From NCBI RefSeq assembly GCF_026239675.1, contig NZ_JAPIVQ010000002.1, positions 682,001-746,000 on the forward strand: a stretch of DNA of 64,000 bases, in the 5' to 3' direction. How positions within the stretch are numbered: the first letter of the stretch is position 1; every line of letters starts with the position of its first letter. Below are positions 44,595 to 53,400 of the stretch, in pieces. The position numbers and the translations under genes are program-made. The notes beneath the pieces were generated by a model. It was not told the origin of the DNA. It was given only the letters and a program-made list of their open reading frames with translations, and made no database searches. This DNA is from Pedobacter sp. PLR (GTDB lineage Bacteria > Bacteroidota > Bacteroidia > Sphingobacteriales > Sphingobacteriaceae).

Positions 44595-45221
44595 TTAAGC
44601 TTCGTTTAGCAGTTCCTGGAAGCGTTCAATAAACTGACCAACATGAAAACCATCCATTAAAGCATGGTGGACGTGGATGGATACCGGCATTGTTCTTTTT
44701 CCTTCAGATTCCGTTAGTTTACCAAAGGAGATCTTCGGATTACTGTCTGCAAAGGTAAAGCTTCTGGCATGGGACATTGAAGTAAAATCTACCCATGGCA
44801 GGGCCGAATAGTGAATCACACAATCTCCGGAGCCGGCAGGGAAAAGCGAAGTGCTGTTTCTTACGGTTTCCATTTCCTTTTCAGCGATCACTTTGAACTC
44901 GGAAAAATCTTCATGATAATCCATATAAGAGAAGCCGAAAGAGCCATCTGCTCTGCCGATAGTTGGCGAAGCATTCACCTGATCATATATCCATACCTGA
45001 TCTTCCACAATGCGGTAACGGAAAGAAGGAACATAATTTGCCGCTTGTAACGATTTGTGGAGGTAATGCAGGAAAAAGGAAATGCCTTTTGCTTTCGCAG
45101 TCGCATAAGCAATGGTACAGTCTACATTGACAGTTACGCCAAAAAAAGGCTCTTCAAACTGGCTGAAAAAATGAAAATGGTCTTTTCTTGACCAGGTATT
45201 TAAGTCTAAAATTTGTGTCAT
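44595..45221 (-). CDS. Chloramphenicol acetyltransferase-like (CatA family) protein
   Basis: A 208-residue trimeric acetyl-CoA-dependent acyltransferase fold. The catalytic motif HHALMDG is intact: His186 is the expected base and Asp190 the structural acid. The N-terminal RKDHFHFFSQFEEPFFGVTV and the PWVDFTSMSH block near residue 145 are typical of type A CATs. True chloramphenicol activity is plausible but not shown; many chromosomal homologues have unknown substrates. It lies between a HAD phosphatase and a Crp-like regulator on one strand. Confidence 0.85.
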   Translation of the reverse strand: MTQILDLNTWSRKDHFHFFSQFEEPFFGVTVNVDCTIAYATAKAKGISFFLHYLHKSLQAANYVPSFRYRIVEDQVWIYDQVNASPTIGRADGSFGFSYMDYHEDFSEFKVIAEKEMETVRNSTSLFPAGSGDCVIHYSALPWVDFTSMSHARSFTFADSNPKISFGKLTESEGKRTMPVSIHVHHALMDGFHVGQFIERFQELLNEA

Positions 45222-45248
45222 GGTCGCTTAATTGTAAAATGGTAATGC

Positions 45249-45938
45249 TTAAAGTAATTGTGGTAAAATCTCTGCCAATGATTTAACCTGATGGAAGTTT
45301 TCATGTTCCAGGGTATGGTCGATCTGCTCATGCGCCCAGGTGGTATGGTAGGGGATGTGTACTGCATGACCGCCAATCTCCAAAACAGGGATCACATCTG
45401 ATTTTAAAGAATTCCCTAACATCAGGAAGTTTTCAGGCTTGCAATCTAAATGTTTCAGAAGTTTCAGGTAATCTTTTTCTTTTTTGTCACTCATGATCTC
45501 AATATGGTGGAAATAAGGGGCCAGGCCAGATTTCTCCAGTTTTCTTTCCTGGTCTAAAAGATCTCCTTTGGTGGCTACCACCAATCGGTATTTTCCTTTT
45601 AAGGCCTCCAGCACTTGCTGCACCTCATCTAATAATTCAATGGGTTTATTCAGCAAATCTTGTCCGTATTGAATCGTTTTATAGAGTATTTCAGGATTCG
45701 CAGTATTGTCAGTGATCCGGAGCACCGTCTCTATCATGCAAAGCATAAAGCTTTTTACGCCATAGCCATATAAAGGAAGGTTTTGCATTTCAGTTTTAAA
45801 GAGTTCCTGCGAAACACTATGGTGTGGGAGGTAATCTTCCAGTAAGGCACAGAATTTCTGCTCTGCTTCTAAAAAGTAGGGCTCATTTACCCAAAGGGTA
45901 TCATCTGCATCGAAAGCAATTACTTGTATATTTTTCAT
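45249..45938 (-). CDS. HAD family phosphatase
   Basis: A 229-residue HAD-superfamily hydrolase. Motif I is FDADDTLW (nucleophile Asp and acid Asp at about residues 9 and 11), motif II Thr in VVATKGD, and motif IV MLGNSLKSDV. The cap is of the small helical type (about residues 20-90). The substrate is an unknown phosphomonoester. First of four minus-strand genes with the CAT-like, Crp-like and EamA genes; the gap to the CAT-like gene is 27 bp. Confidence 0.9.
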   Translation of the reverse strand: MKNIQVIAFDADDTLWVNEPYFLEAEQKFCALLEDYLPHHSVSQELFKTEMQNLPLYGYGVKSFMLCMIETVLRITDNTANPEILYKTIQYGQDLLNKPIELLDEVQQVLEALKGKYRLVVATKGDLLDQERKLEKSGLAPYFHHIEIMSDKKEKDYLKLLKHLDCKPENFLMLGNSLKSDVIPVLEIGGHAVHIPYHTTWAHEQIDHTLEHENFHQVKSLAEILPQLL

Positions 45939-46110
45939 CGTATGGATTTAAAACAGGTCAAATATCGGTGTTTTGCTTAAAACATCAGGATTGTCATGCT
46001 GAATTAAGTTTATAGTTTGATTAATGTCAAATTAATTTCTAAGCAGGGGTTCCTATGCTGATCAATGAAACTATTAGTTAATTTACGGATAACCTATATA
46101 TTGATATCTT

Positions 46111-46932
46111 ATGATTACAATCATTGTCGCAACAGATTTTTCCGATGTCGCAGAGAATGCCGTAGCTTATGCTGCCGCTGCCGCAAAACACAGTAAGGCA
46201 AGACTGATTTTATTCAATTCTTACGTCCTTCCGCACCATGCTTCCAATACGATTTTACCAGCCTCCAGTGTCCAGAAGTTACTAGATGAGAACAACCACC
46301 ACTTACAGGAGCGTGCATTAGCTATTGCAAAAAACTATGGCATAGAAGTAGGTTTTGAAACCCGCTTTTCTTTTGTAGGGGATGAGTTGAGCGATGTCAT
46401 TAAAAAGTATGAGGCTGACCTGCTCATTCTTGGAATGGGTTCTAAAACACTGGAACAAGACTTGATCGGAAATACGACTACTGCCGCAATTAAGCAATTG
46501 AAATTTCCGGTGATCGCAGTTCCTGTCGGGGCGAAATTTGAAGGGTTGAAAAGAATCTTATTTGCCTGTGATGTGCTTCGGGGAGTGCCGGCACAAATTT
46601 TGAAACGAATTCAGGAGCTAGCGATCAGTCTGAATGCAGAAGTAGAAGTTTTTCATGTGAACAATGCAATTGAAGAATTGCAGTCCGGCGAGCGCGTATT
46701 AACCGAAAAAGATGCCATTGGAAACGGCCTTGCCGGAGTGAGCTATTACTATAAGAATGTGAAGTCTAATGCCGTAATTAAGGAGATTGCAAAAGAAATT
46801 AAAGCATTCGATGCTGATCTTCTGATCATGATCCCTAATAAATATGGCTTCTGGGCCTCTTTGGTCCATCGCAGTAAAACCAGAGTGATGGCTTCAGGGC
46901 TCGAAATCCCGCTGTTCTCCATTCCTCTTTAA
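46111..46932 (+). CDS. Universal stress protein with two UspA domains
   Basis: A 273-residue tandem UspA protein. The first domain starts IIVATDFSDVAENAVAYAAA and carries the ATP-type loop ILGMGSKTLEQDLIGNTT. The second begins around residue 150 (RILFACDVLRGVP) and is more degenerate, lacking a clear G-2x-G-9x-G loop. The pattern is the common Bacteroidota UspA tandem. Expected to be induced by stress or stationary phase. Single-gene unit. Confidence 0.9.
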   Translation: MITIIVATDFSDVAENAVAYAAAAAKHSKARLILFNSYVLPHHASNTILPASSVQKLLDENNHHLQERALAIAKNYGIEVGFETRFSFVGDELSDVIKKYEADLLILGMGSKTLEQDLIGNTTTAAIKQLKFPVIAVPVGAKFEGLKRILFACDVLRGVPAQILKRIQELAISLNAEVEVFHVNNAIEELQSGERVLTEKDAIGNGLAGVSYYYKNVKSNAVIKEIAKEIKAFDADLLIMIPNKYGFWASLVHRSKTRVMASGLEIPLFSIPL

Positions 46933-46939
46933 TTTTTAT

Positions 46940-46955
46940 AAAACCATCTGGTTTT
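46940..46955 (+). terminator. Weak hairpin after the universal stress protein gene
   Basis: AAAACC-ATCT-GGTTTT forms a 6-bp stem with a 4-nt loop 7 bp past the stop codon. It has a T-run only within the arm, so terminator strength is low. Confidence 0.35.
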
Positions 46956-47108
46956 AAAGCATAACATAAATCACACCCTTTATCTGTATTTTTTGCAATT
47001 ATTTTGCATGATGCGGGTTGAGGGTTTATTGTGTAGCCAGTTTTCTAAGCGAATTGAAATTTAAATCGCTTATTTTTGCAAAATTTATGCAAATTAGTAT
47101 TGGTTTGA

Positions 47109-47116
47109 TATATTTG
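47109..47116 (+). promoter_or_regulatory. Putative -7 box of the ridA - kdgK - PLP enzyme operon
   Basis: TATATTTG matches TAnnTTTG and lies 29 bp before the RidA start. No TTG at proper spacing, so confidence is moderate. Confidence 0.4.
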
Positions 47117-47145
47117 ATAAATTAGTATACCCTAATTAATTTCTT

Positions 47146-47613
47146 ATGACAACATCTGCTCAAGACCGCTTTTTAAAGTTAGGCTTAACATTGCCTCCTG
47201 CCCCAAAACCATTGGGAATCTATAAACCTTACCTTATTGATGGTAAATATTTGTACCTCTCTGGTCATGGTCCCGTTCAGGATGATGGTTCTTTAATTAT
47301 CGGGCGTGTTGGCGACGATATGGACAAAGACCAGGGGAAATTAGCTGCCCGTCAGGTTGGCCTGACCATGCTTTCGACCATTGTAACCAATCTTGGAAGT
47401 CTCAATGCTATAAAACGTGTGATTAAAGTTTTGGGAATGGTAGGCTGTACTCCAAACTTCGGAAGTCATCCTTATGTGATCAATGGTTGTAGTGAACTGT
47501 TTGAATCCGTATGGGGTTCTGAAAATGGAATCGGTGTGAGAAGTGCAGTAGGCATGGGTTCTCTACCTGACCATATCCCCGTAGAAATTGAAGCTTTATT
47601 TGAATTGGTTTAA
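47146..47613 (+). CDS. RidA family enamine/imine deaminase
   Basis: A 155-residue protein of the YjgF/YER057c/UK114 family. The signature near the C-terminus, RSAVGMGSLPDHIPVEIEALFEL, is split here as RSAVGMGSLP (conserved Arg that binds the carboxylate) and VEIEALFEL; KYLYLSGHGPVQDDG is the N-terminal hallmark. RidA proteins hydrolyse reactive 2-aminoacrylate-type enamines/imines released by PLP-dependent dehydratases. It is the first gene of a three-gene run with a KDG-type kinase and a DSD1-like PLP enzyme, exactly the partner expected for such chemistry. Confidence 0.92.
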   Translation: MTTSAQDRFLKLGLTLPPAPKPLGIYKPYLIDGKYLYLSGHGPVQDDGSLIIGRVGDDMDKDQGKLAARQVGLTMLSTIVTNLGSLNAIKRVIKVLGMVGCTPNFGSHPYVINGCSELFESVWGSENGIGVRSAVGMGSLPDHIPVEIEALFELV

Positions 47614-47628
47614 GCTAATTTAGTACCC

Positions 47629-48597
47629 ATGAATGCTACTCCGTGTATTACCTGTTTTGGCGAACTTTTACTGCGTTTCAATACGCAAAAGGGTTTGAGG
47701 TTTGTACAGTCTAAGGCCTTAAATATCCATGTTGCCGGTGCAGAAGCAAATGTTGCCGTGTTATTGGCCAGGTTAGGCCTGGACAGTAGGATGGTGAGCA
47801 GGGTTCCTGATAATGACCTGGCGGAAATGGCCATCGGAGAATTGCGCAAATATGGCGTCAATACCAGTGGAATAGCCAAAGGAGGAGAGCGATTGGGTAC
47901 TTATTACGTGGAAAATGGCAATCATCTACGGCCAACGCAAGTGATTTATGACCGTTCCGGCTCTGCTTATGCTCAATTGAAAACAGGAATGATCGACTGG
48001 GAAAAACAGTTGGCAGATACCACTTTGTTTCACTGGTCGGGTATCGCGGCAGCACTGTCTGGCGGAGCGGCCGGTGTTTGTAATGAGGCAATCGAACTTG
48101 CCTGTAAAAAGGGAATCACCATATCCGCAGACTTTAATTACCGAAGGAAATTGTGGAACTATGGCCTGGAAGCAAAAGAAGTAATGCCGGACTTACTCCG
48201 TTATTGTCAGGTGGCAGTGGCGGATCTGGACAGCATCGCCATTTATTTTGGGATCGATACGAAAGAAGGCCTGACCTACAGAGATCGCTTTGAACATTGC
48301 TTTTCCGTTCTTAAAGATAAAATGCCATTGCTCCATACTTTTGCAATGAGCTTTAGGGTAGTAGAGGGATTAAACCATGTTTATTTTGCCGGCCTGGCAC
48401 ATGAAGGGCAGTTTTATTATTCTACCATTCATACGTTGCCATTCGTAACGGATCAGATTGGTACCGGTGATGCATTTACGGCGGGCTTGCTTTATGGTAT
48501 TTCTTCCGGTTTTAGCCCGAAAAAAATGATCGAATGGGCAGCAGCTTGTGGCGTCATGAAACAAAGTATTCATGGGGGATTGGGCGCTGATCAGTAA
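47629..48597 (+). CDS. kdgK: PfkB family sugar kinase, probable 2-keto-3-deoxygluconate kinase, frameshifted C-terminus
   Basis: A ribokinase-fold kinase, 322 residues as read. The catalytic GTGDAF motif with its Asp base and the N-terminal CFGELLLRF and GAEANVAVLLARLGL blocks are present, in the style of 2-dehydro-3-deoxygluconokinase. The frame ends in GGLGADQ, which does not look like a PfkB C-terminus. Removing one G from the G5 run at 48574-48578 continues the protein as HGDWALISKEEIESF... to a stop at 48652, which matches the usual KdgK ending. So the gene is probably frameshifted, by real mutation, phase variation or sequencing error. Product would be KDPG. Confidence 0.85.
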   Translation: MNATPCITCFGELLLRFNTQKGLRFVQSKALNIHVAGAEANVAVLLARLGLDSRMVSRVPDNDLAEMAIGELRKYGVNTSGIAKGGERLGTYYVENGNHLRPTQVIYDRSGSAYAQLKTGMIDWEKQLADTTLFHWSGIAAALSGGAAGVCNEAIELACKKGITISADFNYRRKLWNYGLEAKEVMPDLLRYCQVAVADLDSIAIYFGIDTKEGLTYRDRFEHCFSVLKDKMPLLHTFAMSFRVVEGLNHVYFAGLAHEGQFYYSTIHTLPFVTDQIGTGDAFTAGLLYGISSGFSPKKMIEWAAACGVMKQSIHGGLGADQ

Positions 48598-48652
48598 AGA
48601 AGAAATCGAATCGTTTATACAGAGTGGAATCTCCACTAAAATCAATAGGTAA
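48574..48652 (+). other. Displaced C-terminal codons of the kinase gene
   Basis: In the second reading frame, starting within the G5 run, 25 codons read GDWALISKEEIESF and on to KINR followed by TAA at 48650-48652. The next gene starts 22 bp later, a normal operon gap. This fragment is the expected tail of the kinase. Confidence 0.75.
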
Positions 48653-48674
48653 AACAGCTATCAATAATTAAAAT

Positions 48675-49823
48675 ATGGAAAACTGGCAGGAAATCTCTAA
48701 TCTGGATCAATATGATACCCCCTTATTTGTGGTGTATGAGGACCGCGTTAAACAGAATATTGAAATGGCAATAGCATTGCTTTCCGGAGATATATCCAGG
48801 TTCCGACCACACATCAAGACCCATAAGATGGGAGAGGTGCTACAGCTTTTCTCCGGCTATGGCATTCATAAAATTAAGTGTGCCACGATTGCAGAAGCAG
48901 AATTGGCTGCTTTAAATGGCATGACAGATGTGATGATCGCTTATCAGCCGGTAGGATTTAAGATCCATAGGATGATGGCTCTGATTGCCGCTTTCCCCGA
49001 CTGTAAGTTTTCTTGTCTGGTAGACAATCTGGAAACCGCAAGAGAAATTGCTGCGGTGGCACAAGGGAAGGGAAATGCTGCAGGGACGGAAATAGAAGTA
49101 GAGCCTGGTCAGGAAATATCCGTGTATCTGGATCTTAATACCGGAATGAACAGAACCGGTTTCCCGATAACAGAAAATGTGGTAGCGTTTGTGACCGCAT
49201 TAAACGAGATCCATGGCTTAAAATTTATGGGCTTGCATATTTATGACGGCCATATTCATGATCCTGATCCGGCTGTCCGTGCAGCGCGGGCAAAACCAGC
49301 GATGGATAAAGTGCTTGCCGATGCAGATGAGCTATTCAAAAAAGGATTTGCAGATCTAAAGATTGTGGCCGGTGGTTCCAATACCTTTTCTTATTATTCG
49401 GGGATAGAAAGACTGGAATGTAGTCCTGGAACCTTTGTGTTTTGGGATGAGAACTATACCAGATTAATACCTGAATTGAACTTTAAACATGCAGCAGTAT
49501 TGGTATGTAGTGTGATTTCTCTCCCTGCGCCTGGAATTTTATGTGTAGATCTGGGCTATAAATCGGTTTCTTCAGAAAATCCTATAGAGAAACGGGTAGT
49601 TTTCCCATGGAACGAAGACCTGACGCCAATCGGGCATTCCGAGGAGCACCTCACTTTGAAACATATCGGACCAAAAGAATATAAGGTCGGAGACCGGATT
49701 TACGGTCTCCCTTACCATGTATGTCCTTCCTGTGCCTTATACGAAGAAGCACAGGTGGTAAATGATCATCAGATTGAAAAAAGCTGGAGAATCAGGGCCA
49801 GAGATAAAAAGATCTCTATTTAA
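48675..49823 (+). CDS. DSD1 / D-threonine aldolase-fold PLP enzyme
   Basis: A 382-residue fold-type III PLP enzyme (alanine racemase-like N-terminal barrel, C-terminal DSD1 domain). The PLP lysine is expected at Lys48 in RPHIKTHK. The metal site near the C-terminus is His348-x-Cys350 in YHVCP. Known D-serine dehydratases of this fold use His and Cys, while D-threonine aldolases use His and Asp, so the enzyme looks like a dehydratase/ammonia-lyase. Its place after RidA and a KDG-type kinase suggests it deaminates a 2-amino sugar acid (D-glucosaminate to KDG), which is an inference. The stop codon directly abuts the convergent DeoR gene. Confidence 0.85.
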   Translation: MENWQEISNLDQYDTPLFVVYEDRVKQNIEMAIALLSGDISRFRPHIKTHKMGEVLQLFSGYGIHKIKCATIAEAELAALNGMTDVMIAYQPVGFKIHRMMALIAAFPDCKFSCLVDNLETAREIAAVAQGKGNAAGTEIEVEPGQEISVYLDLNTGMNRTGFPITENVVAFVTALNEIHGLKFMGLHIYDGHIHDPDPAVRAARAKPAMDKVLADADELFKKGFADLKIVAGGSNTFSYYSGIERLECSPGTFVFWDENYTRLIPELNFKHAAVLVCSVISLPAPGILCVDLGYKSVSSENPIEKRVVFPWNEDLTPIGHSEEHLTLKHIGPKEYKVGDRIYGLPYHVCPSCALYEEAQVVNDHQIEKSWRIRARDKKISI

Positions 49824-50600
49824 CTATAGAAAAGTCAGGTTAGGATTAGACCTTTTATAAGGGTCCAGCAATGGGGCATCCGGCGGAAGCTCCGTCACAA
49901 TATAATCCACTTCTGATAAGTTGGCAATTTTGATTTTCATCGTAGAATTCAGTTTCTCGGAGATAGATACAATGGCTACCTTATCAGAAGAAGCCAGCAT
50001 GGCTTTCTTTACCTGAACCGTATCCCAGTCCGAATCGGAAAAGCCACCCTCAATATCCAGTGCATTGGTGCCCAGGATGCAAAGGTCAGTTTTAAGATGC
50101 GATAGCTGATTGAACACGTCTCCGCTAAAGCACATCTGGCTATAGGTAGAAATCTGCCCGCCAAGCATAATCGTCCTGACATTGGGCTTATCCAGCAATT
50201 CTACCGCAGATAGCACACTGGCAGTCACAATTGTGATCCTCAGGTTTCCCGGAATCAGTTTAATGAATTCTCTGATCGTGGTACCGCCACCCAGTAAGAG
50301 CAACATATCTTTTTTCAGTAATGGCAACAGTTTCTGTGCAATGGTGATCTTATCGTCTTGCGAATAGGCTTTTTGCTCAGAAGTATGGTGATAAGCACTG
50401 GCCATTGCCCCACCTTTTACCTTGATCACCAGATTTTCTTTTTCCAGCTCATTAATGTCTCTTCTGATGGTATCTTCAGAGACATTGACGATCAATGCCA
50501 GGTGTTCAAATGTGGCGCGGGTATGGATGTTAATTTCTTTAACAATGAGCTGCTTGCGCTGCGCTTTTGTTAATGGTGCTGGTTGTTGGTCGGTAGTCAT
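49824..50600 (-). CDS. DeoR family transcriptional regulator
   Basis: A 258-residue sugar-responsive repressor. The N-terminal HTH lies at about residues 15-65 (FEHLALIVNVSEDTIRRDI), and the DeoR C-terminal sensor domain follows with the phospho-sugar-binding motif LLGGGTTIREF (about residues 95-105) and ILGTNALDIEGGFSD. The effector is likely a phosphorylated sugar or sugar acid. It is cotranscribed with, and 59 bp behind, the GH20 gene and faces the PLP-enzyme operon, so it is the best candidate regulator of the whole locus. Confidence 0.92.
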   Translation of the reverse strand: MTTDQQPAPLTKAQRKQLIVKEINIHTRATFEHLALIVNVSEDTIRRDINELEKENLVIKVKGGAMASAYHHTSEQKAYSQDDKITIAQKLLPLLKKDMLLLLGGGTTIREFIKLIPGNLRITIVTASVLSAVELLDKPNVRTIMLGGQISTYSQMCFSGDVFNQLSHLKTDLCILGTNALDIEGGFSDSDWDTVQVKKAMLASSDKVAIVSISEKLNSTMKIKIANLSEVDYIVTELPPDAPLLDPYKRSNPNLTFL

Positions 50601-50659
50601 TACTGATGGTATAATTACAATAATACGTCTTAATTATAAAAAAATAAACAATTTTGTGC

Positions 50660-53257
50660 TTATGGCAATTGCTTAGGGCTCCTTGTCCAGTTCTCGTCAG
50701 GGAGGATAGAACTGCTTTTTCCGCCCCTTCCTTTACTGTCGAATGTACGGAACCTGATCAATCCTTTCGCCGGAACAGGTTTGGTATAAACCGGACTGTC
50801 TTTTGTAGGTTCAGTCTGATCTATGGTATAACGAACTGTTAACCCTGGAAACTGTATATTCAGGTGCACCAGGCCATCTTTAACCACTGCGCCAGCAGGA
50901 GGGAGCCTGTAATTCAACGTTTCAAATGCGGCGTCAATTCTCGGTAATTCTCTCTTGCCTACTACATTTACAAATTCCGACCAGGCGCGGTTATACAACT
51001 GTTTTCTTTTGATAGAATCTGGCTCATTTGCCCATTCAGGGTCGGTAGCCCAGGCTCTTTCTGCCAATCCCAGCAGTTTAGGCATAATCATATACTCCAG
51101 GTCTTTAGCCCCTTTAATGGTTTCACTCCATAATAAGCCTTGTAAACCAACGATGTTCGCCTTCCCTTTAGCAGTTAAACGCTCTTTGGAGTCGTAAAAT
51201 CCTTCTTTTAAGGTATTGCCGAATTTGTCTTTATTGGAATTCAGGAAAGAATTGAAAGGAATAAAGTTGAAAGCCTTGTCAATATCAGCATATTCGCCCC
51301 AGTAATAACCAGGTTCGTCAAAAGACTTTTGGTAGGCCATATCAAAATAGAAATTACTAACGCCACCCAAAATCACCTTATAACCAACATTAGCCAGGCG
51401 GTAAGCCAGATCTTCTGCACCCCATCCGATGATGTTATTCCATACATTCAGGTGGATGTTTTTATCCGCAAGTCCGGGATTGATGACATAAGATTTCTTG
51501 CCAGCGGTCACTACAGGCTGCATGCCCACTTCTTCCCAGCCGGATAAATACAAATTCCTTTGCTTCAGCATCTCGTATAGCCGGTTGTAAAAATACGCCC
51601 ATAAGCCGTTTACGTCTTTTAATTCCGGATGAGCTTTTACAAAAGCTAAGCTGGTTGGAGAACCTTCCCAGGCGCCATCAGGAACCTCATCGCCGCCAAA
51701 ATGTATGGTTTGTAAAGGTGCATTAGCGGCTTTATACATGGCAATGATCTCGTCACTTACTTTTTCCATGAAATTATAGGCGGAAGGAAGTGCCGGATCA
51801 ATTACATTATCGTTCCAGTTTTGGACCGAACGATACGTAGAACGGTCATTCAGGTCCTGTAAAAGATATTCGGTTGCGGCTTTCGGTTCACCAGCTTTCA
51901 TTAGTCTATGGTAACGCGCTTCCATAGAACGGATCGCTGCTCTGGCATGTCCAGGTGCTTCAATTTCAGGGATTACCCTGATGTGGCGGGCATTGGCATG
52001 TTTTAAAATTGCGATGAAATCAGCGGTACTATAATGACCGGTACCATGCGGATTGTTCACAAAAGGGCCTGAACCAAATGACGGAATCAGGTGGTTGGCG
52101 TTACTATCCAGCGGGTGTCCTCTTTTTGAACCCAGTTCTGTAAGCTCAGGTAAGCCCTGAATTTCCAGTCTCCAACCCTCATCATCATTTAAATGGAAGT
52201 GTAAAACATTGAGCTTATACATGCCCATTAGGTCCAGCAGTTTGATGATTTCTTCTTTAGTCTGGAAGTTTCTGGCCACATCGATCATTAATCCTCTGAA
52301 TGGGAAACGGGGATGATCCTCAATTGCTGCGTTCTGCATATGGATACTGGCGACTTTAATCCCTCTTTTTTGCGGAGGTAACATGCTAAATAAAGACTGT
52401 ATGCCATAAAATATACCCGTAGGATCAGCAGCGTTGATGGTCAGGTTATTTTGGTTGATCTCCATGGCATAACCTTCTTTTGCCAATGATTTATCCAGCT
52501 TTAACAGGATAGACTTTCCGGCGGGAAGGGTTTTCTTCGGAGTCAGTAATAGCGCTAACTTTTCTTTTAAAAAGATGCTTTCAACGGCAAACAAAGGATC
52601 TGCTGTTATTTTTACGGCCCCATCGAGGATAAACGCACCTGATTTTTTCTCATAAGCAACCGGAGTTGGGAAGACTTTTTGAAGTTCTTTTTCCGGAAGA
52701 TTAACGATGTTTTTGTTCTCTTCATAGATGAGTTGAGGAGTGATAGCAGGAACACGATCCTGTTTATTTCTGGCAAATTGCGCCGGACTAGTAGAAGGTA
52801 TGGCCTTCACATTAGTTATAGGAATCGGTTTTTTTGGATTATTGTCATAGATCAGGTAAAAACCTTCAGGAGCATCCGTGTAGTTTACCGCCCAGTCGCT
52901 GGAAGCAAATTCAATGTTTACGGAAGCCCCGTTACTAATAGGAACGAATTTAGCCGTCGGGTGGAAATAATACAAATCACCATTCACATGCACGAGGTCA
53001 ACTTCTCCGCTTACTGTTTTCGCGATAATCCTTCTCGCAAAATTGAAATATAACTTCCAGTTTTTATTCGCTAAAGGAATCGGGCTGGTGTTTTGAATGT
53101 TCAGTACCGACAGGAATTGCCCTGCACCAGCATGATTATTTTCTATTATCTGCCAATTAATTGCAATGTTTTTCGCATTTACTACGTCTTTTTGAACTTG
53201 TGCAGTAGTCAGGAAAGCCAATAAGAGTAATGGCAATTGTAACAGTATTCTTCTCAT
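50660..53257 (-). CDS. GH20 beta-N-acetylhexosaminidase with N-terminal carbohydrate-binding domain
   Basis: An 865-residue exported glycosidase that removes terminal GlcNAc/GalNAc. Signal peptide at residues 1 to about 20. A CHB_HEX-type carbohydrate-binding domain occupies about residues 25-170, the GH20b domain about 190-330, and the catalytic barrel follows. The catalytic Asp523-Glu524 pair is in HFGGDEVPDG, the arrangement for substrate-assisted catalysis. The C-terminus is a small Ig-like cap (about residues 790-865). It shares a 143-bp divergent promoter region with the second GH20 gene. Confidence 0.93.
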   Translation of the reverse strand: MRRILLQLPLLLLAFLTTAQVQKDVVNAKNIAINWQIIENNHAGAGQFLSVLNIQNTSPIPLANKNWKLYFNFARRIIAKTVSGEVDLVHVNGDLYYFHPTAKFVPISNGASVNIEFASSDWAVNYTDAPEGFYLIYDNNPKKPIPITNVKAIPSTSPAQFARNKQDRVPAITPQLIYEENKNIVNLPEKELQKVFPTPVAYEKKSGAFILDGAVKITADPLFAVESIFLKEKLALLLTPKKTLPAGKSILLKLDKSLAKEGYAMEINQNNLTINAADPTGIFYGIQSLFSMLPPQKRGIKVASIHMQNAAIEDHPRFPFRGLMIDVARNFQTKEEIIKLLDLMGMYKLNVLHFHLNDDEGWRLEIQGLPELTELGSKRGHPLDSNANHLIPSFGSGPFVNNPHGTGHYSTADFIAILKHANARHIRVIPEIEAPGHARAAIRSMEARYHRLMKAGEPKAATEYLLQDLNDRSTYRSVQNWNDNVIDPALPSAYNFMEKVSDEIIAMYKAANAPLQTIHFGGDEVPDGAWEGSPTSLAFVKAHPELKDVNGLWAYFYNRLYEMLKQRNLYLSGWEEVGMQPVVTAGKKSYVINPGLADKNIHLNVWNNIIGWGAEDLAYRLANVGYKVILGGVSNFYFDMAYQKSFDEPGYYWGEYADIDKAFNFIPFNSFLNSNKDKFGNTLKEGFYDSKERLTAKGKANIVGLQGLLWSETIKGAKDLEYMIMPKLLGLAERAWATDPEWANEPDSIKRKQLYNRAWSEFVNVVGKRELPRIDAAFETLNYRLPPAGAVVKDGLVHLNIQFPGLTVRYTIDQTEPTKDSPVYTKPVPAKGLIRFRTFDSKGRGGKSSSILPDENWTRSPKQLP

Positions 53258-53367
53258 TTTTATACCTATTAATTAGCCTAATATAGAGTTTACATGATGG
53301 ATTTGCAAACAGAAGGACTTCTTGTTAATAAATTAATTGAGGAGCAGAAAGTTAATTATTTAATTCT

Positions 53368-53375
53368 TATGTTTG
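53368..53375 (+). promoter_or_regulatory. Putative -7 box of the second GH20 - gntP operon
   Basis: TATGTTTG matches TAnnTTTG, 25 bp before the GH20 ATG, in the divergent region between the two GH20 genes. No properly spaced TTG was found. Confidence 0.4.
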
Positions 53376-53400
53376 AAACGCGTGTTTTGTTGCAAAAAAT

